Positions 26,624-35,614 of a DNA stretch of 64,000 bases are shown one piece after another. Made by a program: the position numbers and the translations under genes. The notes beneath the pieces were generated by a model, which had not been told where the DNA came from, ran no database searches, and saw only the letters and a program-made list of their open reading frames with translations. Numbering within the stretch: the first letter of the stretch is position 1; the number at the start of each line of letters is the position of its first letter. The DNA is from Thermospira aquatica (lineage in GTDB: Bacteria; Spirochaetota; Brevinematia; Brevinematales; Thermospiraceae): NCBI RefSeq assembly GCF_023525255.1, contig NZ_CP073355.1, forward strand, positions 1,860,001-1,924,000, given 5' to 3'.

Positions 26624-27574
26624 GTGATACCAGTATACAGTGAGATCAGTAACAGAGACAGGGATTTTTTAAAAATTCCAAAAGAGATCTCTGTTGTTCT
26701 TTATCTTCGTCCGTTGGCTCATCCTGTGGATACCCTGAATAGTCTGTATGCCTTGCTTCGGGGGCACGATGATAGGGAACTCATCCTGATTGCAGAGGAG
26801 AAAGATGCCTATCAGTATGATAGTCTCATGGAACGTTTCCCGGTTCTCCGTGTAATTTTCCCTGAGGAATCGCTCTCTTTCAGTCAGGTGGTACGTATCG
26901 GATGTGAGGAGAGCTTTTCGAGGATGGTGGTTTTTCTGGATGATCTGGTGCGGATGGAAACGTTGCCAGGAGAGATTTTTTCTCTCTATTTTGACGAACC
27001 GCAATGTGGTATGATTGTTCCCCAGTGGGTTTCTGAACAGGGGGAAAATATTGCCTCTCAGCTAAAGCTTCAGGAAAAGAATGGTTTTTTTTCAACATTT
27101 TTAGAAGACAGGATCCAGAATGCCTTATCTGTTTTTTCTCCGTTGTCTTTTTGTTTTGCTATTGATAAAGAGAAGTTTTTGTCGGGTTCTTTTGAGATTT
27201 GGGAGTATGATAATCCTTTGTATACGTATGCCGAGTTGGGTTGGCGAATGTGGAAACAGGGCTTGAGGGTTATTCATGTGCGTCAGTGGAAAACATTCTT
27301 TGAAATCGAGAGAAAAGGGGAAATGGCTTTTTCAGATGAGGATGAGGAATATCTTCTTTTCCACGTACGGAATATCTCTGATCGAAAGCTGGTGAAAAAA
27401 CAGCAGCGACTTTTGTTTTCGCTTTTTTTGCGAGATTTTTTGAGTTTTCGATGGAAACAAGCCCAGAAATTTTGGTACTTTTTTCAAAGTCGAAAAAAAT
27501 TTTCTGAAGAAATGGCGTCTTTCCCCCTTGAGGATCTTGAAATTTTATCGATAATAAATAATGAGAAAGCATAG
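26624..27574 (+). CDS. Glycosyltransferase-like protein (possible divergent GT-A fold)
   Basis: 316 residues, GTG start behind GGAGTAGG. Residues 20-110 look like a GT2-type Rossmann start (ISVVLYLRPLAHPVDTLNSLYALLRGHDDRELILIAEE, then MVVFLDDLVRM, a possible DxD-like metal site). The middle has WEYDNPLYTYAELGWRMWKQGLRVIHV, like the distal acceptor segment of GT2 enzymes. The C-terminus is basic and aromatic. Too divergent to assign a substrate. It is followed after 10 bases by an SpsF-type cytidylyltransferase, so both may act in one surface- or flagellin-glycan pathway (inference). Confidence 0.55.
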   Translation: MIPVYSEISNRDRDFLKIPKEISVVLYLRPLAHPVDTLNSLYALLRGHDDRELILIAEEKDAYQYDSLMERFPVLRVIFPEESLSFSQVVRIGCEESFSRMVVFLDDLVRMETLPGEIFSLYFDEPQCGMIVPQWVSEQGENIASQLKLQEKNGFFSTFLEDRIQNALSVFSPLSFCFAIDKEKFLSGSFEIWEYDNPLYTYAELGWRMWKQGLRVIHVRQWKTFFEIERKGEMAFSDEDEEYLLFHVRNISDRKLVKKQQRLLFSLFLRDFLSFRWKQAQKFWYFFQSRKKFSEEMASFPLEDLEILSIINNEKA

Positions 27575-27584
27575 GAGGAAAACT

Positions 27585-28304
27585 ATGCGAAAAATTGATG
27601 TGATTCTCCAGGCTCGTCTGGATTCAGAGCGTTTACCAAGAAAGGTCTTAGCCCTTATTGAAGGAAAACCGCTCATCGCTCATATTGTGGAAAGATTGAG
27701 ACTTTCTCAATATGCTCGTCGTATTATTGTAGCGACAACGGCAGATTCGTATCCTGCTCTTCATGAAGCTCTTAAACCTTACCCTGAAGTGCATTTTTTC
27801 ATCGGTAGTAAGCCCAACGTTCTTGAACGTTACTATATGGCGATGATGTTTTTTGAGAGTGATATTGTCGTACGGGCGACGGGAGACAACCCTCTTGTTT
27901 CTCCAGAATTTATGGATATGGCTATTGAGTACCACATGGAAAGTTCAGCGGATTTGACACATTATCTGGGCATTCCTCTTGGCACAGGGGTTGAGGTTAT
28001 TTCTCGTTCAGCTATAGAGACGGCTTATAAGAATGCAAAAACAGATTACGAAAAAGAACATGTCACTCCTTTTCTTTACAAGAATAGAGATTCCTTTTCT
28101 ATCCTTGAGCCGGTGTCAACAGGTTTTTACTATGCCCCTGAAATTCGGGTAACGGTGGATACCTATGAGGATCTCCAGCGTGTGAGGGAGGCATTTGCCT
28201 ATTATCGGGGAAAACCTTTTATTTCTATGGAAGACATTATTCGTTATTTTATCAGAAAGGAATCAGAAGAGGCTCATCTTGCTTTAGCTCGAGCAAGCAT
28301 GTAA
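27585..28304 (+). CDS. SpsF-type cytidylyltransferase (acylneuraminate cytidylyltransferase family)
   Basis: 239 residues. N-terminal nucleotidyltransferase motif ILQARLDSERLPRKVLALIEGKPLIAHIVERL, and VRATGDNPLVSPEFMDMAI with the metal Asp. Family members make CMP- or CDP-activated sugars/acids for spore coat, LPS or flagellin decoration. Start at 27585 after AGGAGG; an in-frame ATG eight codons earlier overlaps the preceding gene. A terminator follows inside the tail of the convergent gene. Confidence 0.85.
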   Translation: MRKIDVILQARLDSERLPRKVLALIEGKPLIAHIVERLRLSQYARRIIVATTADSYPALHEALKPYPEVHFFIGSKPNVLERYYMAMMFFESDIVVRATGDNPLVSPEFMDMAIEYHMESSADLTHYLGIPLGTGVEVISRSAIETAYKNAKTDYEKEHVTPFLYKNRDSFSILEPVSTGFYYAPEIRVTVDTYEDLQRVREAFAYYRGKPFISMEDIIRYFIRKESEEAHLALARASM

Positions 28305-28326
28305 AAAATTTGAAAAGGGAAAAGAT

Positions 28327-29732
28327 TTAAGCCGATGGAATATTTCTGTCGGCTTTTTTTGTTGCCTTTTTTTGCGCTTTCAAAACATTCCAGGAAAATC
28401 CCCGTACCGTGAGAACAGAAAAAGTCCACAGAAGAGAACGAAAAGACACATGGTGAGTCCCTGCTATATGTGGAATCTTGGGTAAAAAGAGGAAGGCAAC
28501 CAGAAAGCGCATCATACCACTGGTCAAAAACACAACATGATAAGGAGAAAAAGAAAGCGGGAAGTTTGACGCGATGGTGATAATCCTATCTCCAAGCATA
28601 GCACCAGTTATATAGGCAAGAGCGTTCACGGAGTTCAGAAGAATACTGTACTTCATACGAGATCTCTCCGGGGTAAGGTCATAAAGAGTATTGAAGGCAC
28701 TCAGATCAAAAACAGCCCAGAGAAAACCAGAGAGTATTTGAACAAAAACAATAAATTCCACTTTTGGAGAAAGCATCCAGAGAATGGGGAGTGTGCCGAG
28801 GAAAGTTGCAGAAAAAGAGAGAACATTTCGGTTGCCATAGAGATCGCATATTTTTCCCCATACAGGCATTGTAAGAGCTTTGACAAGCATGGGGATAGCA
28901 AGTACATAGGTAAATGTCCAGTAAGAAAAGTGTAATTCCTGGAGCATATAGGGGGTAAAATAGGGGCCTGAGATAAAAACGGCGGTATTCATCAGGACAC
29001 TGACATCAGGTAGCCAAAGAAGGGACTTTTAGGGAGGTTTTTGAGGATGCGTCTGTGTTGAGAAGAAGCGCTTAAAAGTGGTGGGGGAGGTGGAGCTTTG
29101 GCATCATCAACCTGGAGAAGATACCAATACGAAAAAAGCCTGGACACAAAAGCAAGTCCAAACAATATTCCATATCCAAACCATACAAGGTTTTGCTGAT
29201 CCATGAACTGAAGGATCAGTCCTCCTATGAGAAAAGAGAACAGGGAAAAGAAACCGGTGATACTATTTCGTATGCCATAATATCTTCCCCGGAGTTTTTC
29301 GGGCACGAGGTATCCCATCCATTCGATCCATGCCGGGACCACAATCATACCAAGGGTAAAGTAGAGCGTGACGCTGAGAAGAATTAAAGCGATTCCATAA
29401 CTTCTTGGTAAAAGCATCCCGAGGGTGATAGGGATATAGAAAAAAGCCTGAAAAAGCACAAGAGTGCTTACCATACGTTTTCGACTTTTAAAGAATCTCA
29501 CCGCCTGGATGCTGAGAAGCTGGGTAAGTGAACCCATGGTTTGTGGGAGAGAGCCAATGAGACCGATAACAAAATGACTTGCCTGGAGGGCAACGACATA
29601 AGCACCAAAAAACGATTCACCAAATCCCACCATCATTGTGTAGAAACAGCCGTCAATCACTGATGCTCGAAGTGAAGAAGAAAGGCCCTTTTTTTTGGCT
29701 CGAGAAGAAGACAAAGGTTTTGTTAATTCCAT
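28327..29732 (-). pseudogene. MFS transporter split by a frameshift
   Basis: Two adjoining frames make one 12-helix major facilitator. The upstream part (from 29732, about 246 residues) has a basic start, six helices and the loop WIEWMGYLVPEKLRGRYYGIRN. It stops at 28992 as FGYLMSVS. The second part starts in another frame at the same base and continues the seventh helix as MNTAVFISGPYFTPYMLQELHFS through to 28327. Extending the second frame upstream gives VLMNTAVFISG, the natural join, so one base has been lost (or two gained) near 29000. Substrate unknown. Confidence 0.8.
28329..28360 (+). terminator. Terminator after the SpsF-type gene
   Basis: AAGCCGA and TCGGCTT arms around a 13-base loop, then a T-run. 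It overlaps the 3' end of the convergent MFS coding region. Confidence 0.75.
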
Positions 29733-29739
29733 ATGATAA

Positions 29740-29768
29740 ATTATAAAGGAAAACAAGAAAAAAAGCAA
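29740..29768 (-). promoter_or_regulatory. Promoter of the MFS gene, apparently leaderless
   Basis: Minus strand TTGCTT (29763-29768), 17-bp spacer, TATAAT (29740-29745). The ATG at 29732 lies about eight bases past the -10 box, where transcription should start, and there is no ribosome site. Confidence 0.6.
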
Positions 29769-29813
29769 AAGAGGGGAGAGAGTATTCTTATATCCTTCTC
29801 ATAAAATATATTC

Positions 29814-29848
29814 ATAAGAAAAAAGGAGGGGAATGACCCCCTCCTTTG
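29814..29848 (-). terminator. Terminator of the PEPCK-like gene
   Basis: AAAGGAGGGG/CCCCTCCTTT hairpin around AATGA(C), followed on the minus strand by a T-run. Confidence 0.88.
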
Positions 29849-29853
29849 ATTTT

Positions 29854-31734
29854 TTAGCTCAGGAGTTCTTCGTAGTCTTGAACCGTTCCATTGTCAAGAC
29901 AACACTCAATAATATGGCGACCTACTGATGAGAGATCTCGTGTGAGAAACTGCTGGAGCTCACTCTTGAAAAATTCTTCGAGCATGGCAGCACCTTTGTC
30001 ATACGTTTCATCACCAACATCGGGCTGGAGGTTCACCTGCAAAAGACTTTTTGGTATGTAAACACCCTCAAATTTCATATACTCGAGCGCGTATCCTAAC
30101 AGAGAACACCGAGCTGGAACGAGTTGAGATGACTTGATGCGAGCGCTTCCTCGTTTTGCGAGATACTCTCTGACAACCCACTCTGGCATAAATCCTACTT
30201 CGTAGGCACCAATATGCTGGTTGGGAATAAGCAGATAAAGGGTATCCGTATAATCCTGAAATTGTTCTAACAAAAGATTGGCGTGTCGTACCATTTTTCC
30301 TGTCGCAAATGGCCAGAAAGAACCCACACCTTCACTCGAAAGGGCTTTCATGTTTCCGCTGATACTGGGGTTAGCATGTCCCCGAGGACTTACGAGTCTC
30401 CAGAGCCACGCGAGGGCGGGGGGAAGTACGTGAGCTACACCGATGATGCCATATGATGGCGCATCGTCAAAACAGGGTGGAGTACGTACACCAAATGATC
30501 GTACATCGACAGCGGTAGCCTGATCAATGACATCTGGAATAAGTCGTTTGGGTAAAATAACGCGGGGATTGGGGCATTTTTTCCCAGGAGCGTCTTCGAT
30601 ATGTTCCCATATGAGGGCAGTAGAATTTGGAACAGCATCGATATTGAGAAATACCAATGGTTCACTGGGTTCGGTACAGATTTTTTCGAGATGGGGATCA
30701 GTACCATAATGGGGAATGTTATCAACCCGAACAAACCAACCCTCTTCGGCATCTTTAATAATCATCTTTTTATGATTTTTTTGAAACTTTGGGTGTACCA
30801 TAGTCATATCATCGGTCAGAGGCTTCAGATCACACGATTCGTTCAATTCAAGATAGATTTTATCCTGAGTTCGCATATGCGTAGCGAGAACGATCTTGTT
30901 ATCTTTTTCTCGACGAATTTGCTGGTGGAGCTCACTTTTTCCCCCACCAGAGGCCCCTTCGTGGAGCATGACGAGTTCGTTATCATAAGGAGTAATAACC
31001 TTGACTGAAGAAGCGTGGATGGTAAGCCATCCTTCCTTTTCACCAATATCGAGGAGGACACTGTACACTCCCTTTTTGGCACTGGGACCAGGGTAAAGGT
31101 TGTAAGAAAACACCTCATGGATATGGTGAAGTCTGTTGTGTACAACGATCTGTTTGCCATCAAAGTGGGAATATCGGAAAGTTGGTGCAACGTACACAAC
31201 AGCCATGGGACGAAAATCTTTGGGAAGACTGTCAAAGGGTATAAATCCCTGAATATCCCCTAACATGAGAGCAAAAAAGGCCGCGTTTTTCGGAACAATG
31301 ACCAACGAGTAGTAATCGAGAGAGTTGTCACCACTGATAAATGGCATGATAAGAAGCTCTTGTTGGGAAAGCCATTCAAAAGTAGCATTGCGAAGTTCAC
31401 TGAAAGGTTTGCCATATTTCTCTTCGTAGGTGGGTTTGTCCGTTTCTTCCTCATCTCCAATGACCATGCTATTGGGATCGCGGCGTCTCATGTACGGATC
31501 GGGGTAGTTGATGACAATACCGTTTTTACATCGGGTCACAGTAGCTTCAATTACTTCCTGAACAGGTGTTGTATTTTCAACAGTGTAACGAACTTCATAA
31601 AAATTATTCTCTTTTCCACCAAGGGAGAGTTCGATAAGCTCTTCTCTGGTGTTGAATGTGGTTATTCCCGGTGACTTGTGAAGAATCTCTACCACATCTT
31701 TTGGTAGGTGCAAACGGTGAAGAATGTCTTTCAT
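29854..31734 (-). CDS. PEPCK-like P-loop protein of unknown function (probably DUF4914)
   Basis: 626 residues, cytoplasmic. The central segment LHEGASGGGKSELHQQIRR (about residues 264-282) is a kinase-like P-loop of the kind found in phosphoenolpyruvate carboxykinase, followed by the acidic/His region (LNESCDLKPLTDDMTMVHP). Other conserved-looking blocks are YPDPYMRRRDPNSMVIGDEEE and SPRGHANPSISGNMKALSSEGVGSFWPFATGKMV. It matches my memory of the uncharacterised DUF4914 family in length and general motifs, but I cannot check. Start at 31734 behind AAGGAG; a GTG two codons earlier is possible. Single-gene transcript with its own promoter and terminator. Confidence 0.6.
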   Translation of the reverse strand: MKDILHRLHLPKDVVEILHKSPGITTFNTREELIELSLGGKENNFYEVRYTVENTTPVQEVIEATVTRCKNGIVINYPDPYMRRRDPNSMVIGDEEETDKPTYEEKYGKPFSELRNATFEWLSQQELLIMPFISGDNSLDYYSLVIVPKNAAFFALMLGDIQGFIPFDSLPKDFRPMAVVYVAPTFRYSHFDGKQIVVHNRLHHIHEVFSYNLYPGPSAKKGVYSVLLDIGEKEGWLTIHASSVKVITPYDNELVMLHEGASGGGKSELHQQIRREKDNKIVLATHMRTQDKIYLELNESCDLKPLTDDMTMVHPKFQKNHKKMIIKDAEEGWFVRVDNIPHYGTDPHLEKICTEPSEPLVFLNIDAVPNSTALIWEHIEDAPGKKCPNPRVILPKRLIPDVIDQATAVDVRSFGVRTPPCFDDAPSYGIIGVAHVLPPALAWLWRLVSPRGHANPSISGNMKALSSEGVGSFWPFATGKMVRHANLLLEQFQDYTDTLYLLIPNQHIGAYEVGFMPEWVVREYLAKRGSARIKSSQLVPARCSLLGYALEYMKFEGVYIPKSLLQVNLQPDVGDETYDKGAAMLEEFFKSELQQFLTRDLSSVGRHIIECCLDNGTVQDYEELLS

Positions 31735-31762
31735 GTGCACTCCTTGATATGAGTTGTTTTGA

Positions 31763-31817
31763 TTTTACTCTTCTAGTAAAACCTAACTATTATAAAGTAA
31801 ATGGGTTTCTTTTTCAA
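31763..31817 (-). promoter_or_regulatory. Promoter and operator-like palindrome of the PEPCK-like gene
   Basis: Minus strand TTGAAA (31812-31817), 17-bp spacer, TATAAT (31789-31794). Immediately downstream, over the expected start, is a perfect 7-5-7 inverted repeat TTTTACT-CTTCT-AGTAAAA (31763-31781), the same geometry as the palindrome at 17776-17794 but a different sequence. Confidence 0.65.
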
Positions 31818-31977
31818 TTTTTTGCGTATTTTTTTGAAGAGTTGTATTTTTTCCTGGTAAAAAATAAGAGAAATATTTCCAAGAAAGTGAAAACCATGAA
31901 ATATTTGCGAAAAAATCTTTTTTGCTACACACTATATCTCCCTTTTTGAAGGGCAAAGAATGACAAGGAGGAAAACT

Positions 31978-33165
31978 ATGATGAAGCGTTTTCTGTGTGC
32001 GCCTGGGCCGACGGCTGTTCCCAGTGAAGTGCTGGTAGAAATGGCGCGACCACTCATGCACCACAGGACCCCTCAGTTCTCTGAAGTTGTAGCAGAGAAC
32101 GCAGAAATGCTGAAGAAGGTATTCAAGACATCGTCTCCGGTATTGACGTTGACGGCATCGGGGACGGGGGGTATGGAGGCATCGATTACGAATTTTATGT
32201 CACCTGGGGATACGATTATAGTACTCTCTGCGGGGAAGTTTGGGGAGAGGTTTGCTGAGATAGGGAGGGCGTATGGTCTGAATGTTGTAGAACTGAAGGC
32301 GGAGTATGGGAAAGACATTAAAGCGGAAGAGGTGAGGGAAGCGCTGAAGAAGTATCCTGAGGCGAAAGGGGTGTATACGGAGTACAGTGAAACTTCGACG
32401 GCGGTTGCTTTTGATGTGAAGGGTATAGCGAGTGTGGTGAGGGAGACGTCTGCCATCATGGTGGTGGATGGGATTACGGCGATTGGTGCGATGGAGTTTG
32501 AGATGGACGAGTGGGGTGTAGATGTAGCGATTGCTGGTGCGCAGAAGTCGTTTATGATACCGGCGGGTTTAGCGTTTGTTGCGTACTCTTCGAAGGCTGA
32601 GAAGCTGATGAAGGAGGCGAAGCTACCACGTTTTTACTTTGATTTAGCCAAAGAGAGGAAAAATCTTGAGAAGAAGACGACAGCGTGGACGCCTGCCATT
32701 AGTCTTTTTATGGGGCTTAATGTAGCGCTGAAGATGATGCTTGAGGAAGGCATGGAGAATGTGATCAAGCGGCATTATCTTGTAGCGGAGACGTTTCGTC
32801 AGGCTGTCCAGGCGATAGGGCTTCATTTGTTTGCGGATGTACCGAATGTACGTCCTTCGGATTCGGTGACAGCGATTCGAGTGCCTGAGGGTGTGGATGG
32901 TGCAAAGATTCCGGCGTATATGAGGAACAAGTATGGTGTGACGATTGCTGGAGGCCAGGGTTCGATGAAAGGGAAGATCTTTCGCCTTGGGCATCTTGGG
33001 TATGTGGATAAGTCGGATATTGTGGTTGAGCTTCAGGCGATGGAATTAGCGTTGAAGGAGCTCGGGTATACGTTTGAGCTTGGCAAGTCTGTGGCGGCTG
33101 CGCAGGAGTATATTCTCAAAAACTTTCCTGTGCCAAACGTGGCTGTCTCTGAGGCAGGAGACTGA
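31978..33165 (+). CDS. Class V aminotransferase (alanine/serine-glyoxylate or phosphoserine-like)
   Basis: 395-residue PLP enzyme. N-terminal LCAPGPTAVPSEVLVEMARPLMHHRTPQF, the substrate-pocket pattern of alanine-glyoxylate/serine-pyruvate transaminases. TASGTGGMEASI binds the phosphate, and the Schiff-base Lys is in AIAGAQKSFMIPAGLAF. The start is the first ATG of a pair after AAGGAGG. Codons ending in CG (GCG, ACG, TCG, CCG) are used much more than in neighbouring genes. Family members serve glycine/serine metabolism; the exact amino donor is not readable. Confidence 0.88.
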   Translation: MMKRFLCAPGPTAVPSEVLVEMARPLMHHRTPQFSEVVAENAEMLKKVFKTSSPVLTLTASGTGGMEASITNFMSPGDTIIVLSAGKFGERFAEIGRAYGLNVVELKAEYGKDIKAEEVREALKKYPEAKGVYTEYSETSTAVAFDVKGIASVVRETSAIMVVDGITAIGAMEFEMDEWGVDVAIAGAQKSFMIPAGLAFVAYSSKAEKLMKEAKLPRFYFDLAKERKNLEKKTTAWTPAISLFMGLNVALKMMLEEGMENVIKRHYLVAETFRQAVQAIGLHLFADVPNVRPSDSVTAIRVPEGVDGAKIPAYMRNKYGVTIAGGQGSMKGKIFRLGHLGYVDKSDIVVELQAMELALKELGYTFELGKSVAAAQEYILKNFPVPNVAVSEAGD

Positions 33166-33175
33166 TATCGAAACC

Positions 33176-33207
33176 AAAAACCCTCCCGTTAAGGGAGGGT
33201 TTTTTTA
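33176..33207 (+). terminator. Terminator of the aminotransferase gene
   Basis: ACCCTCCC/GGGAGGGT stem around GTTAA with an A-run before and TTTTTTT after. Confidence 0.95.
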
Positions 33208-33330
33208 GTCTTTACCCAGAGAGACCGAAGAAGTAAAATTATCGATCTTTTTGAACTTTCTATCGTTTTTTGGCTCCCATGAAAAGCTAGACGATTTTTT
33301 GTTCTCTCTTTATCATATGTTTATCATTCG

Positions 33331-33657
33331 TTATCTCTTTTTGGATATTTGACATACTCCTTGTGACGAGAGATCACTCTTGTCAGAAAGAAGGTGTTGA
33401 AAACTTTTATTCCTCTGATAGAAAACCACAGCGTAAGAACAAAGAGGAATAATACGTTTCTTTTCCTCTTCTGCCCAGAAGGAAATTTTTTCAAGGAGTT
33501 TTCCAGCGATTCCATGACCGCGAAGGTCTGGATGAACATAGGTGTGGGTAATAACAACTTCCCCTTCTTTCGAATATTCGTACTCTACCGCATATTCTTT
33601 ACCATTGAGAGAACCAGAAAAACGCCTTAAAACGGGATTGTGTTCGATGGGAATCAT
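33331..33657 (-). CDS. Small GNAT-like N-acetyltransferase (YjdJ/COG2388 type)
   Basis: 108 residues. The core VLRRFSGSLNGKEYAVEYEYSKEGEVVITHTYVHPDLRGHGIAGKLLEKISFWAEEEKKRIIPLCSYAVVFYQRN is the minimal acetyl-CoA binding fold of this family, with the P-loop RGHGIAGKL. The last 20 residues are not conserved-looking. The ATG overlaps the mrp stop (ATGA), so it is translated as part of the mrp transcript. Substrate unknown. Confidence 0.8.
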   Translation of the reverse strand: MIPIEHNPVLRRFSGSLNGKEYAVEYEYSKEGEVVITHTYVHPDLRGHGIAGKLLEKISFWAEEEKKRIIPLCSYAVVFYQRNKSFQHLLSDKSDLSSQGVCQISKKR

Positions 33658-34427
33658 TCTTTCACCTCCTCGAGACGCTTAAGAGTGTTTTCCACAAGGG
33701 TTGTGAGAAGATTTTGAATCTCTTCGTCTGAAACACTTAATCCCTTTGTCGAGATGGAGGCGAGTTTTGTGTTGAGAGGTATTTTTGCCAGGGTAATCAT
33801 ATCAGAAAGCTTTTCATCCCGTGGAAAGAAATCAATAGTGTTGCCACAGTGAGGACATATGACTCCCGACATGTTTTCCACTATTCCGAGAATGGGGACT
33901 TCCATAGCTTGGGCCATGGAAACAGATTTAGAGACAATCATAGAAACCATATCGTGGGGAGTTGTGACAACAACGAGTCCTGAAAGAGGAATTTTTTGCA
34001 TGACGGTAAGTACGACATCGGCTGTTCCAGGAGGGAGATCCACGACAAGAAAATCAAGTTCTCCCCATATGACCTTTTCCCAAAACTGCATGATAGCCTG
34101 GTTAAGAAGAGGAGCACGCCAGATGAGAGGTTTATCTTCTTCTGGAAGAAGAAGATTCATGGAAACAAGTTTGATTCCCTGTTGGGTTTCAAAGGGAATA
34201 AGAAATTCACCCTCTGTTTTTATCTTTTTCTTTTTCAGTTGAAAGAGACGCGGCATACTGGCCCCCGTGAGATCAGCATCAAGAATACCCACACGGTATC
34301 CCCGCAGTTTGAGTGCAAGAGAGAGGAGGTAGCTAACCGTTGATTTTCCAACACCACCTTTTCCACTCATCACTCCGATCACATGGGTAATTTTATTATC
34401 AACTTTTTGTGAAGATGGTTGTTCCAT
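33654..34427 (-). CDS. mrp: Mrp/NBP35-family Fe-S cluster carrier ATPase
   Basis: 257 residues. Deviant Walker A GVMSGKGGVGKSTVSYLLS (about 18-36), switch DLPPGTADVVLTVMQ, and the cluster-binding CPHCG (in VENMSGVICPHCGNTIDFF). No N-terminal DUF59 domain. AAGGAG precedes the ATG. An IS256-type element ends 42 bases upstream and supplies the -35 box of a hybrid promoter; the transposase reads toward mrp as well. Confidence 0.93.
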   Translation of the reverse strand: MEQPSSQKVDNKITHVIGVMSGKGGVGKSTVSYLLSLALKLRGYRVGILDADLTGASMPRLFQLKKKKIKTEGEFLIPFETQQGIKLVSMNLLLPEEDKPLIWRAPLLNQAIMQFWEKVIWGELDFLVVDLPPGTADVVLTVMQKIPLSGLVVVTTPHDMVSMIVSKSVSMAQAMEVPILGIVENMSGVICPHCGNTIDFFPRDEKLSDMITLAKIPLNTKLASISTKGLSVSDEEIQNLLTTLVENTLKRLEEVKE

Positions 34428-34453
34428 AAAAAACTCCTTAATATATATTTTTA

Positions 34454-34482
34454 AATATAATTGTTTTTTGGCATTGTGTCAA
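34454..34482 (-). promoter_or_regulatory. Hybrid promoter for mrp: -35 in the IS256 end, -10 in host DNA
   Basis: Minus strand TTGACA at 34477-34482 lies inside the IS terminal region (IS starts at about 34470); TATATT at 34454-34459 lies in the flank; spacer 17 bp. The mrp ATG is 27 bases further on. IS256-family ends are known to make such promoters. Confidence 0.75.
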
Positions 34483-35614
34483 GAAAATTGTGTCTAGTCA
34501 TAGGATAACCTCGCTGTGAATATTTTCTTTGGTGTATGAGTGTTGCTCACGATAGAGTTGAAAGTAATACTCCCAATTTTTTAACTTTCTTTTTAAGAAC
34601 TTCTCATTTTGGTATCTTAATAACAGGTAAAGATATTTCTCAGCTGAAGCCTCGCTTTGACACATTTCCATTGTTTTTAATCTCCTTTTAAGTTCTTTAA
34701 AGAGTCTTTCCAGGGCATTGTTTGTATACACCATGCTTCGTATTCCTTCAGGTAATTCCATGTAAGTGAATATATTCTCTCTTATTGTCAAGAGGTTATT
34801 CATTAAGTTGGGATAGATATTTTTCCATTTTTGTGTAAATTTCATAAACAATTGTTCTGCCTCCTGTTTGTCTTTGGCATGAAATACCTCTTTTATTTCA
34901 GTGGCAATGATATTTCTGTGTTGAACTCTCACTTTAGCCAGTATGTTTCTCATGACATGGACTACACAGGGCTGATACTTTGCGTGGGGATATATCTCTG
35001 TTATGACGTTTTTCATACCACTTAAGCCATCAGAGACAATAAAATGAATCTGTTTGACACCTCTTTCTCTTATATCTAGCAAAATTTCCCGCCAGTTATA
35101 AGCACTTTCCATGCCTCCTGGCAGGTAGTATCCTAAAATCTCCCGTCTTCCCTCAGGTGTAATGCCTATAGCTACATATATTGATTCATTTTCTACCCTG
35201 TCTCTCTTGATAGGAAACACCATAGCATCCAGAAATACCACGGCATATTCTTCCATGAGAGAGCGACTACGCCACTTCTGAATCTCTTCTATGCCTACCT
35301 GGCTTATCCTTGAGATGTTAGCATAAGAAATCTTTATTTCATAAAGCTCTTTTAAAACTTCTGCTATCTTCCTTGTTGACATTCCTGATATCAACATAGC
35401 CCTGATTAATGCATCTAAGTCTTCTGTGATGCGTTTGCGATAGGGAAGAAGGGCACTTTTAAATCCATTATCCCTTGTTCTTGGAACACGTATGGCTGTA
35501 AGCTCGCCAAAAGCTGTCTTTAAATCCCTTTCGTAAAAGCCATTGCCTTTTGTGGGAGGATTGTTTTCCAGGTAAATCTCTCTTTCCTCTTTTAACATAC
35601 TCTCTAATACTTCC

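Noticed and set aside
28992-28992. The TGATG overlap as two separate overlapping MFS genes
   Set aside because: Neither half would be a complete transporter, and the second frame continues upstream as a natural helix 7. A frameshift explains it better.
17776-31781. One shared regulator for the 7-5-7 palindromes at 17776 and 31763
   Set aside because: The geometry is the same but the arm sequences differ (TACTTAA versus TTTTACT), so common binding is not supported.
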